NCBI GenBank assembly: GCA_025449935.1
Contig: JANWIJ010000062.1
Location: 1 to 64,000 of the forward strand
Reading direction: 5' to 3'
From: Chitinophagaceae bacterium
GTDB taxonomy: Bacteria; Bacteroidota; Bacteroidia; Chitinophagales; Chitinophagaceae
DNA: 64,000 bases
In this document: positions 63,375-64,000 of the stretch, one piece after another
Position numbering within the stretch: the first letter of the stretch is position 1
Layout of the letters: every line of letters starts with the position of its first letter
Made by a program: the position numbers and the translations under genes
Notes under the pieces: generated by a model
Databases searched by the model: none
Told to the model about the DNA's origin: nothing
Seen by the model: the letters and a program-made list of their open reading frames with translations, nothing else

Positions 63375-64000
63375 TTGCGTAACATATTTCTTTTTATTCG
63401 CAGGTATATAACTTTTTTCACTTTCCTGGTATTACAGGTGGTGGCTTTGTGGTTTTTGTTTAATTATAATCGTTTTCACCGGGCCAAATTCCTCGGCGTG
63501 GCCAACGAAATGACAGGCCGGGTAAATACCCAATACAATAAGGTGGAAGATTATTTTACGCTGAAAGCGGAAAACCAGCGGTTAAACCGGTATAATGACT
63601 CCTTGCTCAATCTTTTGCCCTTCAATTTCGTAAACAGGGATACCACGGCCACATTGCTGAAAGACTCTGTTCCGTTTGATACCCTGGGCACTTACCGTCA
63701 ATACCTGTGGCGGGATGCTAAAGTGGTCTATAATACAATCAACCTGGAGAAAAATTATATCCAGTTAAACAGGGGAGCTGCGCAGGGAATAAAAGACAAT
63801 ATGTCTGTCATCAGCTCGGATGGCAGCGCCGTGGGAATCGTGATAAATGTCAGCCCTAATTTTAGCGTGGTCATGAGTTTGCTCCATGTTCAGAGTAAAA
63901 GAAGTGTGATCGTAAAGAGAACCGGCAGTATGGGTACGGTGGAGTGGGATGGTAAGAACCCTTTATTTCTTACCTTAAGAAATATTCCCAAATCTGATTC
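63375..64000 (+). CDS. mreC: Rod shape-determining protein MreC, 3' end beyond the window
   Basis: The frame is open from a TTG at 63375 to the end, at least 208 residues. It begins 'MRNIFLFIRRYITFFTFLVL' followed by 'QVVALWFLFNYNRFHRAKFL', a short cytoplasmic part and one membrane helix. A coiled coil around residues 55-75 and the MreC beta domain ('IQLNRGAAQGIKDNMSVISS', 'GSAVGIVINVSPNFSVVMSL') follow. MreC links MreB to the wall synthases RodA/PBP2. It lies 86 bases after mreB. Confidence 0.93.
   Translation, partial: MRNIFLFIRRYITFFTFLVLQVVALWFLFNYNRFHRAKFLGVANEMTGRVNTQYNKVEDYFTLKAENQRLNRYNDSLLNLLPFNFVNRDTTATLLKDSVPFDTLGTYRQYLWRDAKVVYNTINLEKNYIQLNRGAAQGIKDNMSVISSDGSAVGIVINVSPNFSVVMSLLHVQSKRSVIVKRTGSMGTVEWDGKNPLFLTLRNIPKSD

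Noticed and set aside
1-64000. tRNA, rRNA, CRISPR arrays, insertion sequences and prophage genes
   Set aside because: None of the conserved folds, repeats, transposase or integrase motifs were seen in the gaps or frames that I read. A tRNA search program could still find one in a gap.

Overview
The window is a stretch of ordinary chromosome from a member of the Bacteroidota, most likely the Chitinophagaceae or a close relative. The signs are a SusC/SusD pair, type IX secretion proteins (a PorZ-like propeller and a protein with a gliding-type C-terminal domain), a DUF1800/DUF1501 pair, many SpII lipoproteins with a 'CKK'-type start, almost no Shine-Dalgarno sequences, and repeated TAnnTTTG promoter boxes (the Bacteroidota -7 element). 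No rRNA, tRNA, CRISPR array, transposase, integrase or phage gene was seen.

Layout. 1-3.1 kb: an incomplete PKD lipoprotein, a beta-barrel protein (DUF5777-like) and a small DUF4157-like protein. 3.1-9.9 kb: birA, then a + strand housekeeping run of rsfS, ftsH, a LUD-domain protein, a gamma-glutamylcyclotransferase-like protein, a lipoprotein, lpxH and a propeller-like protein. 9.9-15 kb: a thioredoxin-like protein, a MerR regulator and an M23 peptidase on the - strand, facing alaS, plus a 51-residue membrane protein antisense to the end of alaS. 15-21.5 kb: a GNAT enzyme, a PDZ protein, gatB, a TlpA-like lipoprotein and a gliding-type secreted protein. 21.6-28.9 kb (- strand): SusD, SusC and an MMPL/RND exporter. 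29-35.3 kb: porZ, recO, a nuclease/phosphatase, an amidohydrolase and prfA. 35.3-38.7 kb: a glycine-rich protein, a candidate small RNA with a strong terminator, VanZ-like protein, an ECF sigma/anti-sigma pair and gcvH. 38.8-45.3 kb: a TonB-type barrel, a cyclophilin, a conserved protein, serS, a small cytochrome c and an AlkB-type alkane monooxygenase. 45.4-53.8 kb: DUF1800/DUF1501, then an OPT and two POT peptide transporters. 54-64 kb: purD, tryptophan 2,3-dioxygenase, a trio of exported proteins, an alpha/beta hydrolase, a small barrel, an MFS transporter, mreB and the start of mreC.

How the genes fit together. Much of the window is core biology: translation (alaS, gatB, prfA, serS, rsfS), membrane quality control (ftsH), envelope building (lpxH, M23, mreBC), cofactor attachment (birA) and metabolism (purD, gcvH). 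The rest is envelope and nutrient uptake typical of a polymer- and peptide-using Bacteroidota: SusCD, three peptide-transporter genes, T9SS parts and cargo, and several barrels and lipoproteins.

No clear-cut new defence or biosynthetic system is visible. The least explained signals are non-coding: a promoter-terminator unit at about 36.28-36.39 kb, a GATTTGG inverted repeat at 50.3-50.4 kb, a TTCCGG operator-like pair at 62.1 kb, face-to-face promoters between the M23 gene and alaS, and a GC-rich start region shared by promoters of four translation genes.
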